Positions 57,404-60,205 of a DNA stretch of 60,205 nucleotides are shown one piece after another. How positions within the stretch are numbered: position 1 is the stretch's first letter; every line of letters starts with the position of its first letter. The stretch is taken from NCBI GenBank assembly GCA_963626805.1, contig CAVFXS010000033.1, forward strand, positions 1 to 60,205, given 5' to 3'. The stretch comes from CAG-632 sp963626805 (lineage in GTDB: Bacteria; Bacillota; Clostridia; Lachnospirales; Lachnospiraceae). The notes under the pieces were generated by a model. The model searched no databases. It saw nothing but the letters and a program-made list of their open reading frames with translations, and was not told the origin of the DNA. The position numbers and the translations under genes are program-made.

Positions 57404-60040
57404 ATGGCAAACAAGTGGGTTTATATGTTTAGCGAAGGCGACATGACCATGCGTAATCTTCTTGGCGGTAAGGGTGCCAACCTTGCAGAGATGACGACTA
57501 TCGGTCTTCCGGTTCCACAGGGTTTCACTATTACAACAGAGGCATGTACACAGTACTACGAGGATGGACGTAAGATTAACGATGAGATCATGGCTCAGGC
57601 TATGGAAGGCGTTAAGAAGATGGAAGAACTTAACGGTAAGAAGTTCGGCGATCTTAAGAATCCATTGTTAGTATCTGTACGTTCAGGTGCAAGAGCATCT
57701 ATGCCTGGTATGATGGATACGATTCTGAATCTTGGTCTGAACGATGAAGTTGTAGCGGCTATGATCGCTGGTAATCCGGATCCTGCATTCGAGCGTTTTG
57801 TATATGATTCTTATAGACGTTTCATCCAGATGTTCTCAGACGTTGTTATGGAAGTTGGTAAGAAGTACTTCGAACAGCTGATTGATAAGATGAAGGAAGA
57901 GAAGGGTGTTAAGTATGATGTTGAGTTAACGGCAGCTGACTTAAAGACTCTGGCAGAGCAGTTCAAGGCTGAGTACAAGAAGCAGTTAGGACAGGACTTC
58001 CCTTCAGATCCTGTAGAGCAGTTGAAGCTGGCCATCGAAGCCGTATTCAGATCATGGGATAACCCAAGAGCTAACGTATACAGAAGAGATAATGATATCC
58101 CTTACTCATGGGGTACCGCAGTTAACGTAATGCCTATGGTATTCGGTAACTTAAATAACGAGTCTGGTACAGGTGTTGCATTTACTCGTGATCCTGCAAC
58201 AGGTGAGAAGAAGTTAATGGGTGAGTTCTTAAAGAACGCACAGGGCGAGGACGTAGTTGCCGGTGTTCGTACACCAATGCCAATCGCTCAGATGGAACAG
58301 GAATTCCCAGAAGCATATGCAGAGTTCATCAAGGTATGTGAGACTCTTGAGAATCACTACCATGACATGCAGGATATGGAATTCACAGTAGAGAACAAGA
58401 AGTTATACATGTTACAGTGCCGTAATGGTAAGAGAACCGCTCAGGCAGCTCTGCAGATCGCTTGTGACCTGGTAGATGAGGGACATAAGACAGAAGAAGA
58501 AGCAGTTGCTATGATCGATCCTCGTAACCTGGATACATTACTTCATCCACAGTTCGATGCAGCAGCATTAAAGAAGGCTACTCCAATGGGCAAGGGCTTA
58601 GGTGCTTCTCCTGGAGCTGCTTGTGGTAAGATCGTATTTACCGCTGCTGATGCTGAAGAGTGGAATGCAAGAGGTGAGAAGGTGGTTCTGGTAAGACTGG
58701 AAACCTCCCCAGAAGATATTACCGGTATGAAGGCTTCTCAGGGTATCTTAACTGTTCGTGGTGGTATGACCTCTCATGCAGCCGTAGTTGCACGTGGTAT
58801 GGGTACATGCTGTGTATCTGGTTGCGGCGATATCGCTATGGACGAAGAGAACAAGAAATTTACACTGGCTGGTAAAGAGTTCCATGAAGGAGATTTCATC
58901 TCTATTGATGGTACAACCGGTAACATCTATGATGGTATTATCCCAACAGTAGATGCTACAATCGCTGGTACATTTGGACGTGTTATGGCTTGGGCTGATA
59001 AGTACAGAACATTAAAGGTTCGTACAAATGCAGATACTCCTGCAGATGCTAAGAAGGCTCGTGAGCTTGGTGCAGAAGGTATCGGTCTTTGCCGTACAGA
59101 GCATATGTTCTTCGAGGAAGACAGAATTGCTGCTTTCCGTGAGATGATCTGCTCAGATACAGTAGAAGAAAGAGAAGCTGCTCTGGAGAAGATTCTTCCA
59201 TATCAGCAGGGCGACTTCAAGGCGTTATATGAAGCTCTGGAAGGTAACCCGGTTACTATCCGTTTCCTGGATCCACCTCTTCATGAGTTCGTTCCTACAG
59301 AGGAAGCTGATATTGAGAAGCTTGCAAATGCTCAGGGCAAGTCAGTAGAGCAGATTAAGACAATCATCGCTGGCTTACATGAGTTCAACCCTATGATGGG
59401 TCACAGAGGATGCCGTCTGGCTGTAACTTACCCGGAAATCGCTAAGATGCAGACTAAGGCAGTTATCCGTGCAGCTATCGAGGTTCAGAAGGAGCATCCG
59501 GATTGGAATGTTAAGCCTGAGATCATGATCCCATTGGTTTGTGAGGTTAAGGAATTAAAGTACGTTAAGAAGGTAGTAGTTGAGACCGCTGATGCTGAGA
59601 TCGCTGCTGCAGGCGTTAAGCTGGAGTACGAAGTAGGTACTATGATCGAGATCCCTCGTGCAGCTTTAACTGCTGATGAGATCGCTAAGGAAGCTGACTT
59701 CTTCTGCTTCGGTACGAACGACTTGACTCAGATGACATTTGGTTTCTCTCGTGATGATGCTGGTAAGTTCTTAAATGCTTACTATGATACAAAGATCTTC
59801 GAGAACGATCCATTCGCTAAGTTGGATCAGACCGGTGTTGGTAAGTTAATGGATATGGCAATTAAGTTAGGTAAGCCAGTTAATCCTAAGTTGCATGTAG
59901 GTATCTGTGGTGAGCACGGTGGAGATCCTTCATCTGTAGAGTTCTGCCATAAGATTGGTCTGGATTACGTTTCATGTTCTCCATTCCGTGTACCGATTGC
60001 AAGATTAGCTGCAGCCCAGGCTGCTATTGCAAACAAATAG
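57404..60040 (+). CDS. ppdK: Pyruvate, phosphate dikinase
   Basis: An 878-residue enzyme converting PEP, AMP and PPi to pyruvate, ATP and Pi, reversibly. The N-terminal ATP-grasp domain begins MANKWVYMFSEGD..GGKGANLAEM; the swivelling phospho-His domain has GGMTSHAAVVARGMG (His about 456); the PEP-binding barrel ends with CGEHGGDPSSVEF (catalytic Cys about 836). It has full length. Codon use (CGT, GGT, AAG) is of the highly expressed type and differs from most neighbours. In anaerobes it can replace pyruvate kinase. A single-gene transcript. Confidence 0.98.
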   Translation: MANKWVYMFSEGDMTMRNLLGGKGANLAEMTTIGLPVPQGFTITTEACTQYYEDGRKINDEIMAQAMEGVKKMEELNGKKFGDLKNPLLVSVRSGARASMPGMMDTILNLGLNDEVVAAMIAGNPDPAFERFVYDSYRRFIQMFSDVVMEVGKKYFEQLIDKMKEEKGVKYDVELTAADLKTLAEQFKAEYKKQLGQDFPSDPVEQLKLAIEAVFRSWDNPRANVYRRDNDIPYSWGTAVNVMPMVFGNLNNESGTGVAFTRDPATGEKKLMGEFLKNAQGEDVVAGVRTPMPIAQMEQEFPEAYAEFIKVCETLENHYHDMQDMEFTVENKKLYMLQCRNGKRTAQAALQIACDLVDEGHKTEEEAVAMIDPRNLDTLLHPQFDAAALKKATPMGKGLGASPGAACGKIVFTAADAEEWNARGEKVVLVRLETSPEDITGMKASQGILTVRGGMTSHAAVVARGMGTCCVSGCGDIAMDEENKKFTLAGKEFHEGDFISIDGTTGNIYDGIIPTVDATIAGTFGRVMAWADKYRTLKVRTNADTPADAKKARELGAEGIGLCRTEHMFFEEDRIAAFREMICSDTVEEREAALEKILPYQQGDFKALYEALEGNPVTIRFLDPPLHEFVPTEEADIEKLANAQGKSVEQIKTIIAGLHEFNPMMGHRGCRLAVTYPEIAKMQTKAVIRAAIEVQKEHPDWNVKPEIMIPLVCEVKELKYVKKVVVETADAEIAAAGVKLEYEVGTMIEIPRAALTADEIAKEADFFCFGTNDLTQMTFGFSRDDAGKFLNAYYDTKIFENDPFAKLDQTGVGKLMDMAIKLGKPVNPKLHVGICGEHGGDPSSVEFCHKIGLDYVSCSPFRVPIARLAAAQAAIANK

Positions 60041-60115
60041 TCATTGAAAAAGCCTGTATTTATGCAGGTTTGAGGACTATAGCGATATAAGAATATAGCA
60101 TGAAACAATATAGAT

Positions 60116-60149
60116 GCTCACAGAATTTCGGTTCTGTGGGCATTTTTTT
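60116..60149 (+). terminator. Terminator downstream of ppdK
   Basis: GCTCACAGAA (60116-60125) pairs with TTCTGTGGGC (60132-60141) and is followed by seven T. A weaker hairpin (CCTGTA/TGCAGG) lies at 60052-60068. Confidence 0.9.
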
Positions 60150-60152
60150 GTG

Positions 60153-60205
60153 GTGCGCCTTGCGGCGCACGTTTCTAATGGGTGAAAGTCCCTAATCCGC
60201 CCTAG
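60153..60205 (+). mobile_element. 5' end of a group II (class C) intron, cut by the window edge
   Basis: Right after the terminator T-run the sequence reads GTGCGCC (the GUGYG intron start), closing a GTGCGCC/GGCGCAC stem, and then TAATGGGTGAAAGTCCCTAA, a pattern usual in the 5' part of domain I of group II introns. Class C introns insert just downstream of rho-independent terminators, exactly this position. The rest, with the maturase gene, would lie beyond the window. A start at 60150 (GTGGTG) is also possible. Confidence 0.65.

Overview
The window reads as chromosome of a low-to-mid GC Gram-positive anaerobe of the Clostridia, most likely Lachnospiraceae (Coprococcus/Roseburia-like). Supporting signs are forespore sigma-F and SpoVA genes, AddAB instead of RecBCD, a ferredoxin-linked 2-oxoacid oxidoreductase, pyruvate phosphate dikinase, class II glycyl-tRNA synthetase, a CIRCE element, a ZTP riboswitch, an infC-rpmI-rplT attenuator leader and strong AGGAGG-type ribosome binding sites. 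The genus is inference; no rRNA is present.

Layout. 1-375: two decayed ATPase genes from a mobile element. 579-2537: divergent DtxR-family regulator and ClC-family antiporter. 2584-7726: two-component system plus a MacB-like ABC transporter, with helically phased repeats before the ABC genes. 7730-8252: CIRCE-controlled small heat-shock protein. 8411-10331: Na+/alanine symporter with an inserted extracellular domain and a terminator-bearing leader. 10408-13106: topoisomerase III and a beta-helix acyltransferase-like protein. 13817-24699: addB-addA, queF-folC, a small protein and a TPR membrane protein. 24852-28382: spoIIAA-spoIIAB-sigF, a small membrane protein and spoVAA-AB-AC, without spoVAD/AE. 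28553-31165: DUF1275 membrane protein, then a BlaI/M56 sensor pair. 31188-32489: attenuated infC-rpmI-rplT. 32708-35013: tRNA-Leu, NrnA-like phosphoesterase, a membrane protein and a broken thioesterase. 35040-37210 (minus): ZTP riboswitch, purO and standalone AICAR transformylase. 37279-37640: cold-shock protein. 37707-40724 (minus): four-subunit oxidoreductase porCDAB. 40865-46623: a LytTR/GHKL two-component system followed by a secreted beta-rich protein, a lipoprotein and an ABC-2 transporter. 46634-47932: lipoprotein serpin. 48159-54802: M16C peptidase, era, recO, a lipoprotein and glyS. 54978-55754: PocR-type mini chemoreceptor. 55890-57150: NlpC/P60 hydrolase with a WalR-like box. 57404-60040: ppdK. 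The window ends at what looks like the 5' end of a group II (class C) intron placed just after the ppdK terminator.

How the parts work together. Metabolic genes follow known logic: ZTP, which is made from the intermediate ZMP, would switch on the two enzymes that consume ZMP; Por and PpdK both handle pyruvate. The spoIIA operon controls forespore sigma-F and is followed by part of the spoVA channel. The best candidate for an undescribed system is 40865-46623. There a LytTR regulator, a kinase without a membrane sensor, a direct-repeat promoter, a possible 40-residue peptide, a secreted cysteine-containing beta protein, a lipoprotein and an ABC-2 exporter form one co-directional block that looks more AT-rich than its surroundings.
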